64,000 nt of DNA from Antennarius striatus (GCF_040054535.1 NC_090784.1:19380001-19444000); one strand, 5' to 3'. Counted from the first letter of the stretch, positions 1-11,615 are shown. The notes: generated by a model not told the origin, from the sequence alone. Numbers and translations: made by a program.

Positions 1-449
1 AGGATCTTAGATAGTGAGAAGATGGGGAAAAGCTGAAAGGAGAAGAAGAAGGAAAGGGGAGTTACACATGTACGGACAAACTCAGTTTACAACCTATTTA
101 AAAAAAACAGATACAATGCACTGATATAATGACATAATGTAGAATGTCGCTAAAACCGAATGCAATGTTCTTTTTAACCTAGATGCAAATTTTACTTTTA
201 GGAATGAATAATAGTCAAATTAATTAATTCAAGCCCTTGGGTTTTTATTAATGTGTAGTCATTCTGATCTTTATTTCTGCAACACATTTCAAAACATCAA
301 AGATGTTGCCTCATCCTCTCAGGCCTGGTAATCCCTATCTGTAGGGACAGTACACCAGTGTGCTAGACAGTTTTATCATCAGAGCACCTTGACACTCTGT
401 TGTTACCATCATTCCATGCAATCTCTACATATGTTTTCCTCAGTTGCAG
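1..449. other. Probable mrps15 intron; start exon not found
   Basis: AT-rich sequence with no recognisable coding exon. A polypyrimidine stretch and AG at about 442-449 lead into the first recognised mrps15 exon. The exon carrying the initiator methionine and most of the mitochondrial targeting peptide is not visible, so it probably lies left of the window. Confidence 0.5.
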
Positions 450-2219
450 GACATTTTGCTGTTCCATCAATGAGACATTATGGTCAGTCTGCATCGAAGA
501 AAAAGACAACAGGTATACTATCAGACAACATTGTCACCTAACAATGAATTGGCATATTTTAAATTCAGCTGCTCTTTTAAACATGATCTTCCAGCTCCTG
601 TGAGTCAGCTCAGTGACTTAACTCCAACAATGCTGAAGGATGATTACACAGCTGTACCCCTTGCTCAAACGTAAATATGCAATACACAGTATTTTGTATG
701 ACATGTGTCTTGAAAAATCTTTCTATTGTATACCAGCAATGGCAAAATATCAAATACATATAGTATTTTGCTCACACACAAGAAAAACTTTATTTTCACA
801 ATTTATGACATCTGGATTCAACTACTCATCTAATAGTCTGTTTTGTGTTCACAGGACTGATGATGTTGTCAGAAGACTTCTTTCATTGGAGCTAGCGAGT
901 CACGTGGGTTCTCATACTTCACTAGATCGTCTTGCCATGTTTTACACTACAGTATTTTTAGTATGCCCTTACCAAAGGGATGATTTCAACCACTTTTTCA
1001 TTATTCAGTAGTGTTTCCTGATTGTCCTTTTTTTTAAGCGATAACACTAGTCACTTGATGAAAATCAGGTAGTCTTCATGCTTCTTAATAATCTGTTCAT
1101 GTCTCCAGAGTGAAAAGGTACAGCTGAAAATGGAACAGCTGATCTCAAAAGTCCAGAAGGACAAGAATGACCGTAACTCAATGGAAGTCTGGGGTAAATT
1201 ACTTGTCCTCAGCCTTGTATGCTGTGTTCTCACTAGTATTCACTAAAAGTGAAGAGCTAGCTTGTTTTATTTTTATGTTGACTCAGTTGTCTTTGTCATT
1301 TCTTTTCTTTCCCAGTGGCTATTTTTACCACAAAAATCCGGAACTATCAAGAGCACTTGCAAAAACATCGCAAGGTGAGTTAAGGGAGTAAAATCTCCAA
1401 CAGATTTTTTCGGTAATAAAAAATAATGTTAGCTATTTTGTTGCTGGCCAGCAACATCTCTCCACATTTCCTCTCTGCCTTCCTCTGATGTGTAGCATAC
1501 ATTTGCTGCAAGATATCCTGTGTACTCCCTCATATGAAAAAGAATATGTAGTAACACAGTTTAGTTAATATTGGAAATTTCCATATTGCATCACAAAATG
1601 CATTAAACATTTCTGTGAATTAACACCAAGTTGAACTGGTTAGCTTGTACATTGGGCTTATATTGGTGTCCCAATTTCTTTCTTTATTTTTTTTTAGCCT
1701 GCTTGTGTCATATTTACAGTCTACTTCTTTCATGTTATTTCATTCCAGGACAAAGCCAACAAGAGGGGGATGCTCTTGGCCATTGATAAAAGGAAAAAGA
1801 TTTTAAAACGCCTTAGGTCGGTTGACTATAATGCCTTTGAAAAGGTGTGCGAGCAGCTGGGCATCACCTACACCTTCCCTCCTGACTACCACAGAAGGCA
1901 GACTCGCCGCTGGCTGGCCAAGAAGGCTTTGTGCATTAAGGTACTGAAATAACAGATACATCACTGCATTTCCTTTGTATGATGGTGTGTATAAATGTTG
2001 TCTGCTAGAGATATTTAATCCAAATACCTTAACACATACATTACATTTTTCAGTCTGCACTTATAATAAATCAGCATTCCGTAGGGTTTACAGCAACATT
2101 ATGGTAAGTAAATCTATAAGTAACATTTTTTACACATGTCATTGCAGATATTCAAAGAAGTTCAGAAACAGAAAGCTGAGGAGAGGCTGAAACAAAGCTT
2201 AACCTCCCAAAGACCTTGA
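450..2219 (+). CDS. mrps15: Mitochondrial ribosomal protein S15 (uS15m), 5' partial
   Basis: Component of the small mitoribosomal subunit; bacterial S15 binds the central domain of 16S rRNA, and this is its mitochondrial counterpart. Exons read by eye: 450-512 (start could be 444), 595-670, 855-903, 1109-1193, 1316-1374, 1749-1940 and 2148-2219 (TGA 2217-2219), with every phase consistent. Diagnostic stretches are [50 protein letters not shown] and a C-terminal [14 protein letters not shown], which follow vertebrate MRPS15 in order. The S15 core spans roughly exons 1316-1940. About 198 codons are visible against about 257 aa in human, so the N-terminus is missing and the C-terminal tail is shorter. 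An AATAAA lies 30 bp after the stop. The identification is firm; the exact 5' splice site of the first listed exon is not. Confidence 0.93.
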
Positions 2220-2248
2220 GGCAGCCTGTGCTAAAGTGGGTGAAAGTC

Positions 2249-2254
2249 AATAAA
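2249..2254 (+). terminator. mrps15: mrps15 poly(A) signal
   Basis: AATAAA 30 bp after the mrps15 stop, followed by a T/G-rich stretch. It implies a very short 3'UTR of about 50 nt. Confidence 0.7.
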
Positions 2255-2958
2255 ATGCAATATATTGTGTATCACAACTGTCTGCAAATGGTCGTCTTAA
2301 ACTCCTTCAGATATGGTTATAAGAAATGTGGATAAATGATTTTTTTTCCTCTTTATCATTTGTTTCTATTATATTATTGATGTGAAAATAAAAACAATGG
2401 AAATCAAATGTCACAGAAAGTTGTGATTTGTGCTTTGTAAATTATTTGTACTAAAAAAAAGCTAATTTGGTCATTTGTTTAGAAATATATTAGATAATCT
2501 TAAATAAGCAGTCTCAATATAAGTATTTCTTGTTGTTCCTATATTGGTGCTATTTTCTATAGGTCATTTAAAATTTAAACTTTAAATGAAACGTGCTAGC
2601 ACCAATTTATCTTTAAGTGCATCTGTTTATATTCAGTGATGTAATCATTCATAGATTGGGTGAATCTTTCAATTCAAACTGGACTGATGACACATTTTGG
2701 CTGATTATATCCCTTTATCACAATATGAAAAGGGACATGCATTAATACATGTTTAGTAGGGGCACAGGCCAAAAGGTTATAACAACCTTGAATTCTTAAA
2801 AATGATCCAATGTAGAATTGGAAATGATTCTCTGAAAATAAATCCTTCACATCTTATCTTAAATCAACATACTTCTGTAATTTTGACATAATTCCCATTG
2901 TCAGCCTCAGAGCGAGGTAGCTGAAATTTCTTCTTCTTTCATTTCTTATATTCTTTAG
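2255..2958. other. AT-rich spacer, nothing recognised
   Basis: Between the mrps15 poly(A) signal and the candidate orphan exon. I see no convincing exon or promoter. The stretch just before 2959 is a strong polypyrimidine tract ending in TTCTTTAG, a good acceptor. Confidence 0.4.
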
Positions 2959-5145
2959 TTATCAGAGGTAGAACATAGGCTAATATCACCAAAAATACCA
3001 AACATTTTTGACCTAAGAAAAAGAGAAAACAAGCTTTGCGTGATAAGCTGGGTCATACAGAAGAGTGACTTCGACATTGACATTGTTTGCTTTGGGACGA
3101 TTCCGCCCGCTAAGAGTGACATTTCCATCCTCAGCATATTGTATGTTAATTGTATAAAATCACAAGTACAGTAATAAAATAATACAAATTATATTTTAAT
3201 ATTATACAAAACACTATAAACACCAATTGTTGTAGAAATTACATATATTTTGTTGTTGTTAATATTTTAAAAAAGCATCAGCAGCTGATATCAAGAAATT
3301 CCTCCTGAGGATACAAGGCCAAGAGGTGTTATTTCTCTTCCCTGACACCTGTTATTGACTCTGGCAGTGTCCAAGGACTTCCAACAAAACACGCATACAT
3401 AAACATTGTCTTCTTTTCCTAATTACCAAGTTCTTGCGTTTCTTTGTACACTCAATCACCGGGAGAACATTTGTTTTTCAATTGTCAATGAAAAGACGAA
3501 ATCTTTACTTGCAAGAACCCTTGCTTCATGTTTGTTTCAGAAGTGAATGGACACAGCATGTGTTCACACACCCAGAGTCCATGTACAGTAACTGTGCTTC
3601 ATAATTAGGGGGCTGGTCGCTTACTGTTGCCTTTCGATCACCCCTTAACGGTAAGAATACATTTTTCTCGTTTTCTGAAACGAGAAATTCGAGTTGCGCA
3701 TTCCTGAATGTGTTGTGTCACATGTGTAAACAGTATACCGTGAAGATGAGGTTACAGGGTTTGTGCAGCTTGAAAAAAATGTAATTGCACATTCACCACA
3801 GTAGGTGGCAGTGGCGCTTTCACGGATATTTCATTAACTCAATTTATTTGGGCGTGCACATAAAGTGTCCGTTTTTCTGTTGTGGTTGGTTGGTTGGTTG
3901 GTTGGTTGGTTGGTTGGTTTTGACAGTACATTTAGAGCTGTCCACAGGTTTTCACGTATTGCTATGTACAGCAATATGTTAATATGTTCTTTATGTAGCT
4001 CAGTAGTGCCATGAATTTGTCACACTAAACAGATCACACACTCACATAACGCACTCACGTACTTTTTTTGATTATTCAATTGTTTCTTCAAAACAAAATT
4101 GTATTTTTAAATTTATATTGGTTCCAACAGTTGTCTGATTGCTTAGTTAAACGCATGCTCAATCTTTGGATTATTTTTTTAATATATTAAAGGAAAAGTC
4201 TTGAGTCCGTTGAGAAGTGTTGCACCTTTTTGTAACCCTTCACAGTTTAGTTTACAATGTCACGCTTATTCAGGCCATCGCTATTTATTAAATAATAATT
4301 ACAATCCTGTCCAGTTTATACTGACACGTTTGTAACACAACGTGGTGCATTCAGGTGCCCACTACTCACTATTCCTTGAGAAAAAATTTATTTTGTTTGA
4401 GACATTCCCACATTTTATTTGAAAATTTTCAATATTAATATCCTCTGTCTCTCTTTTTCTAATTCGCAAGGTTTTGCGTTTCTTCATCAATCACCAGGAG
4501 AACATGCGTTTCCCATTTTTAAATGAAAAGACGACATCCTGACTTTCAAGACCCACTAAAGTGAATATTTGAACACGCCTGTGTTCATAACCAATAACTG
4601 TGCTTCATAATTAGGGGGTTGGTCGCATGCCGTTGCCTTTCGATCATCTGCTTACCAGAAATGTAGAGGAATGTAAGTGTTCTTTGTTTTCTGAAACGAG
4701 ACACTCTGGTTGCGTATTTTTGAAATGTGTTCACACGCGTATATATACCGTCAAGATTAATTTTTAAAAAGTTATTATAATAATTTTACCTGCCAGTGGG
4801 CAAAGTTTGAACAGTACCTTCTTTAAAATTCTCTTCTAAGTTGTCAGTTTATCGCATGGTTGTTAAAATACAGTAGTTCAAAAACTTGAAGTGGGTAAAA
4901 ATTATTTCAGAACATTGCCAATATTTTATTTTATTTCATTTTATTTTTTTTTTACACATTTTAGTCTGCATCATCACTGATGGCTAAATGTCTTCTTTTC
5001 CAGGTATCTGCTGAAACAACAAATAGAGCAAGCAATCTATAATGTCAGTGATCACCCATCAACCAGGTCTGAACAGTTATGTGACAAAGGTCCCAAGAGG
5101 AGAATGGAGCACAGGCCTGTGTGCCTGCACCAAAGACATGTTTGA
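2959..5145 (+). CDS. Unrecognised terminal exon pair of a possible gene
   Basis: Two coding-looking blocks that fit together. Block 1, 2959-3140, follows a long polypyrimidine tract and TAG acceptor, is open for 60 codons plus two bases, and ends at GTATGT. Block 2 starts at 5004 after TCTTCTTTTCCAG, supplies exactly the one missing base, is open for 46 more codons and stops at TGA 5143-5145. An AATAAA follows at 5760. The 107-residue product contains PKIPNIFDLRKRENKLCVIS, then an Ile/Val/Asp-rich segment, then YLLKQQIEQAIYNVSDHPST and a basic His/Arg-rich end. I do not recognise the family. No start codon or upstream exon was found between mrps15 and here, so this could be the 3' end of a novel gene, an alternative 3' end of mrps15 (its 1749-1940 exon also ends in phase 0), a decayed gene, or chance. 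Confidence 0.35.
3405..3745. repeat. Diverged duplicated element, copy A
   Basis: Shares ordered blocks with 4440-4760: a TTGCGTTTCTT segment, AATCACC(G/A)GGAGAACAT, AATGAAAAGACGA, a 52-nt core at 3590-3640 with few mismatches, TTTTCTGAAACGAGA, and GTATACCGT versus ATATACCGT near the end. The flanks have diverged with indels. It contains a perfect 10-bp stem, 4-nt loop inverted repeat around 3664-3687. Both copies lie in the interval between the two orphan exons. Origin is unknown: an old local duplication, two insertions of one repeat family, or a structured RNA family. Confidence 0.7.
3884..3919. repeat. (GGTT)n microsatellite
   Basis: Nine tandem GGTT units, uninterrupted. It lies between the two copies of the duplicated element. 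Confidence 0.95.
4440..4760. repeat. Diverged duplicated element, copy B
   Basis: Partner of the element at 3405-3745. The best-conserved part is 4595-4646, which begins TAACTGTGCTTCATAATTAG and ends CTTTCGATCA, matching copy A at about 48 of 52 positions by eye, while the flanks are much more diverged. The hairpin region is kept but imperfect, and some changes on the two arms appear to compensate. A frame open in copy A is broken by a stop here, so shared coding function is unlikely. Confidence 0.7.
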
Positions 5146-5785
5146 GTGATATTCAACATAAATAGAATGCCACAGAGACACTCAGGCATACGTTAATGTT
5201 TTGTTTTGGGGTTGCTGTTCTTTTCAAAAACTTACCAGGAGGATTCACAGCTCTGAGGACTCATATGAGACTGACCTATGGTATTGAGGTCAGTTGGGTT
5301 TTTGACTACATTGTCATTTCATATAAAGACAGCAAAACTATAAGATAAATCGGTTACACATACCTTGATTGTTATGAAAAGATATTTCATGATCTTATGC
5401 TGCATTTTACTTGGAATCAAAGACCTGAACAACCACCCTCTATTTCACAGGATACAGTGACCAATGATGCCCTAATGATGTTATTCTGCGGATATTGTGA
5501 GATGTGCAGGATGACACGAGAAGTCCTTATCAGAAAAGGAATTGTTTCATTATAGGAAAAGAATGTGAACGTTGAGATGTGTCATTTCATGACAACCAAC
5601 TGAGTGTCTGATTCAGCGTCTCAATTATGAAAAAAATTAAACTATCTCAACTAAAATTTACTAACAATGTGGCAAAATGTTAGTAGCCCACTGATCTACA
5701 TGCTTCTAAGTATTTGTGTAGATCAGTAATTCCAGACCGTATTATAAGATTTCATTTTAAATAAAGGAATTGCTTATTTCATGTT
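5146..5785 (+). other. Possible 3'UTR of the orphan exon pair
   Basis: No further coding signal. AATAAA at 5760-5765 is followed by a T/GT-rich stretch (ATGTTGTCTTATTT), the usual layout of a cleavage and polyadenylation site. This is the main reason to think a transcript other than mrps15 ends here. Confidence 0.35.
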
Positions 5786-6060
5786 GTCTTATTTACTGTT
5801 CTTAAATGTAAGCTAATACTAATTCAAAGCTCCACTGTATAGGCTTTAATGGCATCGATCATTGATGTTGCAGACAGCTTAGCGGATCCCCAGTTGTACC
5901 TCTGAAATACATGCAGCAAAGTTGTGTTACCTTAGCTGGAAGAAAATGACCTGATGTACTTACTGTATGTGTCACATGAAGGGAGTACAACCACTCATCC
6001 TCACCTAAATTGCATACAAACATGGGGAGAATCTAGAAACACAGAAGAACTGTGATGGAA

Positions 6061-6304
<244 letters not shown>

Positions 6305-6379
6305 TTCCTCCTAGATTTCTTTGGGTCACTGTGAAAACACAATCAAAAGCAGATTATTTTGAGGAAAATGTAATTCCCT

Positions 6380-6570
6380 CAATGTGACCCCTCCCATCCG
6401 TTTCGTCATAGATAAACGGAGCTCTGATTGGCTGTTTATTTCGTGGCCAGGCAACCAGATGAGGCTTTACCAAACACAGCGACGTCAATTGGAGAGCATT
6501 TAGGCTAGCATCATTTGCTAGCTACCTACGTATTCGTAAAAAAAACAAAATTAACCGTTCAAATATCACA
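6380..6570 (+). promoter_or_regulatory. oscp1: oscp1 promoter and 5'UTR
   Basis: Compact TATA-less promoter. Visible elements: an inverted CCAAT box (ATTGG 6427-6431); a full X-box match GTGGCC-A-GGCAAC at 6443-6455 fitting the RFX consensus GTNRCC-N(0-3)-RGYAAC; and GACGTCA (6481-6487), a near-CRE, abutting a second inverted CCAAT box (6488-6492). RFX factors drive ciliary genes. The transcription start is not determinable here. Confidence 0.6.
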
Positions 6571-9500
6571 ATGTCGTCAAGAACTCTGCCTTTGCTATTC
6601 ATCAACCTCGGCGGAGAAATGCTGTATATCCTCGACCAGCGACTTCGAGCTCAGAATATCCCTGCTGACAAAGCTAAGAAAGGTAGCATAGCAGCTATTC
6701 GGATAAGCAGCACATATACGTATTTAACTTAGTTCCAGCATGTCATTTTATTTATAATAACCTGACAATAGTCTGTAATTTCCAAGAAGGGACGCTAAAA
6801 TGCTGTGTGTATACACATTATGTACATGAGTGCGTAGTCGCATTAAACTCAGCACACATTTATGAAACTGAATTTGGCATTTAAAACACATACCTCAGGT
6901 TTGGCAGAACTGGTTTTTCAGCTCGTATCTCTGAACGTTTCTGCAGTAGCCTGCTGGATAGACGTGGACAGAAGGAGAGGTATTGCTACAGCGTTAGTAC
7001 TGCGTAACCACGCATTGATGCTCTAGTAGCTCTTTGCTCCGCTTTGGCCTTAACTAAAGAAACACTGAATAAACAGGATGATCTGATGAACAGATACCAG
7101 AAGACACCTCACAGACATGCTTCATGTCTACTCAGATTGTCTATGTAGACGTGAAGCCTTTTACTAACTATGTGAGACACACTCACACAAATAAAAGAAT
7201 GCTTTTAAAAATGTCAACAAAATACTCCAGCTCTATTCATGAAAATTATTTCAAGGTGCCAACAAGGCAAATACACCATCTATGACAAGATATACATGGT
7301 CCTTAAATTCACAGGCCAGTTGCCTTGCATTTGTTTTTCTATCAAATGTTTATCTAGGTAATCCAGGGGTTAGCAAACTATCTCTCTATGCCTCTGAGAG
7401 CCAATGTTTCATTTTTCAGAACTTATTTTTGTGTTTGAAGTTTCACTTCCTTATGGACAAGTAGTACCAAATAAAACTTTCAAACTGTTTTAAGCATGCT
7501 TGTTTAGCTGGCTAACTTGACAAAAGGTCAAGTTAGCCGGCTTATAATAAAATTGTTTTTAAATGTTACGTAGAACATATGGCAATGGTTTTCTATGCTG
7601 CTGCTTTATTAGGGCTGTTGGGTTAAGCTTTGTCTAAATGCTTTTTGCTGACATAGTTGTAGTATAGCATGATTATTTGGTGACTTCTGAGCCGGAACTT
7701 CAGTGTAGAAAGGGTGTTGATCTAAACTAAACCATTATTTCTGACATTTTCTGTTGTACTGTTTGCCTGACCAGTTATGAATGACATCATCACCACTATG
7801 TTCAACAAAAAGTTCCTGGAAGAGCTTTTCAAGCCTCAGGAGTTATATTCCAAAAAGGCCCTGCGGACTGTGTTTGACAGGCTCGCTCACGCCTCTATTA
7901 TGAGACTCAACCAAGCTAGCATGGACAAGGCAAGTAGAGCCCTCATTTATATTGTGTTTTATCCTGTACAGGTTGTATTGAACCGTGGTATTTTTCTTCA
8001 TATTTGAATTTTGTCTTTTAAGAGAGAGATTAAAAGCAAATTGACTGCATTCTCTCATCACTTGTCATTTTTCCTACTACTTCTTTGTTTGATTATGCAT
8101 CAAACAAAATATTTTACATTTTTAAACAATAATGTAAGGTTTATCATAAAAATCACATTAATGCTCATTTTATTACATTGCATTTAATAGTACAACAGTA
8201 ATTCTGAGTGCATTCATTTCATTTTGGTTCATGAGTTAGTACCTGCATGCATGTTTGTCTTTACAGCTCTATGACTTGATGACCATGGCTTTTAAGTACC
8301 AGGTGCTTCTCTGCCCCCGACCTAAGGACATCCTCCTCATCTCCTTCAACCACATGGATGCAATCAAAGACTTTGTGAAAGACAGTCCCAGCATTCTCAC
8401 CCAGGTTGATGAAACATACCAACAGCTCATAGAGGTATGTTGCATTATTTCATTTGTTGGCATTGCTTTTTGCAGTTTCCTGTAGGCTTCTGCAAAATCA
8501 TTCAGCTTTTGGAGGAACGTGCTTTCAAAATAGGTGAAATGCAAAACAGCATTGTTGTACTACAGCACTACAGTTGTATTGAACTAAAGGTCCACAGTTT
8601 ACAAAATTATCACTCAGAATAAACAGTAGAGGGCAGCAATGTATGTTTAAAGCAACTGATCTACCTCACAAACATAAATGGTGTTTCTTGTCTAGTGTAA
8701 ACACTGCAGTTGTTATATTTTAGATATAATTGGCTTTGTGGTTATATTTCTATAATGCAGGTTTAATCAGCTATCATTTCATTGTGTTCCATGTTTTTTT
8801 TAGATGTACACGACCTTGTCTGGTGGAGAGTTTCAGTTGATCAGACAAACTGTCCTTATCTTCTTCCAAGACATGCATATAAGAGTAAGTCCATCGTTGT
8901 ACTAAATTTATAGCATGTCATCTATTGGTTGGTCATTAATCACTCAAATATCTTTCTCTGTTTTCTTCCATCACAGGTATCTATTTTTCTCAAGGATAAA
9001 GTGCAGAACTCAAACGGTCGTTTTGTGCTTCCCATTAGTGGTCCGGTGCCTCATGGAACACAAGTCCCTGGCCTGATAAGGTAACACGTCATGGCTTGTT
9101 TCACATTGGTCTGTCCGTTATCTTTAGTGTTTACCTTTTTGTCTGTCACATGTGTCGGCTGATCGTACAAAGACACAGAAAACTTCAGTAGGCCTGTCTA
9201 CAGCTAATTGCATTTGTTGCTCAAGGTTTTATATTCCAATTTTATATGTGCCGTATTTTAAGCTGAGATCAAATTACATAAGGATTGTATGTGCACAGTG
9301 AGGACATGAGCTCTCATGAAGAACAAATGAGCTTCAACAATCTTTTCAAAGAAACAGAGGCTGCACGGATTTGACTTAGGGCAGCCATGCATTGCATTCC
9401 TGTCTTGAATATGTTTTGTTTTTATCTGCTAATTCCAGGATCTTCAGTTGTTCTGGTGAAGAGATGACCCGGCTGCAGTTCAATAATGGTGGAAACTACA

Positions 9501-11615
9501 CGGCTGCTGTGCGGGAGGGGTCTTTTGAGATATTTGGAGACAGAGTTACCAAACTAGGCACAAACATGTAAGACACTGCAATGTCCACATTATGGACATG
9601 AACTTAGCGGTACTACATTAATCCTAAGGCGAAGGCAACTAAGGTGTCTAATAAGTTACAATGATTGTTTGGGTGGCATGGGCTTTCATATCACATGTTT
9701 TTATAACTTTTTAACTGCCTATACAAGATTAAAGATACAATGCCAAAGATTGTCTACCTGTTCCCATGAAGTATAACATCTATTGGATGAGTAAACCAAT
9801 GTCTACATTACTGTACTAGATCAGAAAGCCCAATTAGATTTCAAGGATGGTGTATATGTCAGATGGGTTGCAAATAACCATAGCCTGTGAATAAAGCATT
9901 TGTGATATGTAATCTTTGACACTGTGTTGCATGGTCACAAGATCCTAATCTCTCTTTTCTATCTTGTGATTAAGGTACAGTGTAAGCCGCCCAGTGGAAA
10001 CCCACATGTCAGGAACATCTAAAAATTCTTCTCAGCACACTAAGGTGAGGGTCAGGGGTCCTGGTTTTCTGTAGGTTCCTAGTTTTCTGTACCCACTGGC
10101 CATCCTAAAACAGAAGGTCCAAATCCCAAGAATGTGTGTGTAGTTATGCAGTAATAGGGATAATAATACACATACCAGATGCAAAGGACTAAGGATAATC
10201 TGGCCTGTAGAACGATGACCACTGTTATTAAAAAACATCTCCCAGAACATGCATGTCAGTGTTTGATGAACCTCAACGTTGTCAGTGAAACGCCACTTGT
10301 CAAGAAATATTCTCTTCTTCCTGGTACGGTAGAATCAGTTATAGTATCTTGTAAACAACGTGTACATGACTGTTTTGTTTCCACAGGTCAATGCTTCTCC
10401 CAACCCCCTGGCCAAAGAGGAGCTGAATCTCTTAGCTAAGTTAATGGGAGGCTTAAAAGTTCAGAAACCAGGAAATGCTGAAAGTGGATTCCGAGTCAAT
10501 CTCTTTGCTACGGATGAGGAAGAGGAGTGAGTTCCTTTTTTGTGTACTGTCAATATGTAGAACTTGATCAAATGAGAAAAATCAGTCAAACTATTTAATT
10601 AACTGAAAGCTAACATTGTGACTTTTCTTTGTCACAGAGAGGCATTTATATCAAGACCAGATGATCTTTCATACGGTGTTATAAAAATTCAAGCAACAAA
10701 GGTAAATCTTTCTTCATTTAATATTTGTTTCCGTAGAAAATAATTGAATTTGTTAAAAGAAAATCTAAAGTTAACTACATATGTAGTAAGTGTGACCACA
10801 CATCTAATATCGGGCGTGGCAAACAATCATTAGAGGTTCTCAAAATACGAAACCAGCCTCGTGCTTATTTTGTACATCGAATATAGATCTACAACAGTCA
10901 GTGATTGCTATAGTACTTGTATAGAAACATTGTGTCTGGTTTACGTAAATCTTCCTCCCCTTGTCTTTTGAGTCACCTTCTTTGTTTGCTGTGATGTTTG
11001 GAGCACCACAACACTGGCTGTCATATTAAGTACTGTAGTGTATTTTACTGTTTGGTGATGTTAGTATTTGTATCTACAAATTTTTGTGTTTCATTAACTG
11101 AGTTTTTAAAACACCAGTTCAGTTTGGGTCAATGGTCTTTGTTCCTTGTCATACCCCTTGTCTGTCCCATTTCCTGCATCACTCTGCCTCTCAGATAAAC
11201 ATAAAAAAGAAGTCTCCCTTCTCTCATAAAAGGCCTTAAGCACAAATATATGCCCAACTAATCTAATCCAATCAGTCACTGCTGGCTGAATTGGTCACAA
11301 GTAGTAAACTCTTCCTGCAGACAAGCTAACCCCATGGTTGGAATCTTTTTTTTTTTTACTCATGTGATTAATATGCTTAGGGTTGTCAAATTGTTAGAGA
11401 CATGAGGCTTTGCAAACAGGATTTACTGTAATGAGGTGTAATTCCCTGTGATGACTTGTCTGGCACTGTGATTAGCGTTTAACATTATCTTTCAGGACCA
11501 ACAGGCCAATGCAGAGCTGGCCAAGATCATGGGTGAGTTTACAGAGTCTGAAGAACAATCAGCCAGTGTCAGCAGCAAAGGAGACGACCTTCTGGCCATG
11601 ATGGATGGTCTGTGA
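6571..11615 (+). CDS. oscp1: Organic solute carrier partner 1
   Basis: Eleven coding exons: 6571-6682, 6947-6979, 7775-7929, 8267-8434, 8804-8884, 8977-9080, 9439-9567, 9975-10044, 10387-10526, 10638-10701 and 11496-11615 (TGA). They sum to 1176 nt and 391 aa, close to vertebrate OSCP1. The start is chosen because MSSRTLPLLFINLGGEMLYI matches the family N-terminus. Other signature blocks are FKPQELYSKKALRTV, MTMAFKYQVLLCPRPKD, GRFVLPISGPVP, PNPLAKEELNLLAKLMGG and a C-terminal KGDDLLAMMDGL. The family (also called NOR1) is cytosolic, lacks a membrane segment here, and has been described as a modulator of organic-solute transporters and as cilium-associated; its biochemistry is unsettled. Exon 2 is only 33 nt. 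Intron 3 starts with GCAAGT, so it is a GC-AG intron. Downstream stk40 is in the same orientation. Confidence 0.96.
7506..7543. repeat. Near-perfect short inverted repeat in oscp1 intron 2
   Basis: Left arm 7506-7521 (AGCTGGCTAACTTGAC) and right arm 7527-7542 (GTCAAGTTAGCCGGCT) pair over 16 bp with a single G-T wobble, around a 5-nt AAAAG loop. It could be the core of a small palindromic mobile element or a cruciform/hairpin. The loop and stem are shorter than a typical pre-miRNA. Confidence 0.85.

Noticed and set aside
2955..3137. 60-aa minus-strand frame
   Set aside because: Antisense shadow of the better plus-strand block at 2959-3140, which has matching splice signals.
3357..3603. About 80-codon plus-strand open frame through duplicated copy A
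   Set aside because: No start at its head, and the corresponding frame in copy B is interrupted by a stop, so it is not a conserved protein.
7506..7543. Inverted repeat considered as a pre-miRNA
   Set aside because: A 16-bp stem with a 5-nt loop is too short for a canonical pre-miRNA.
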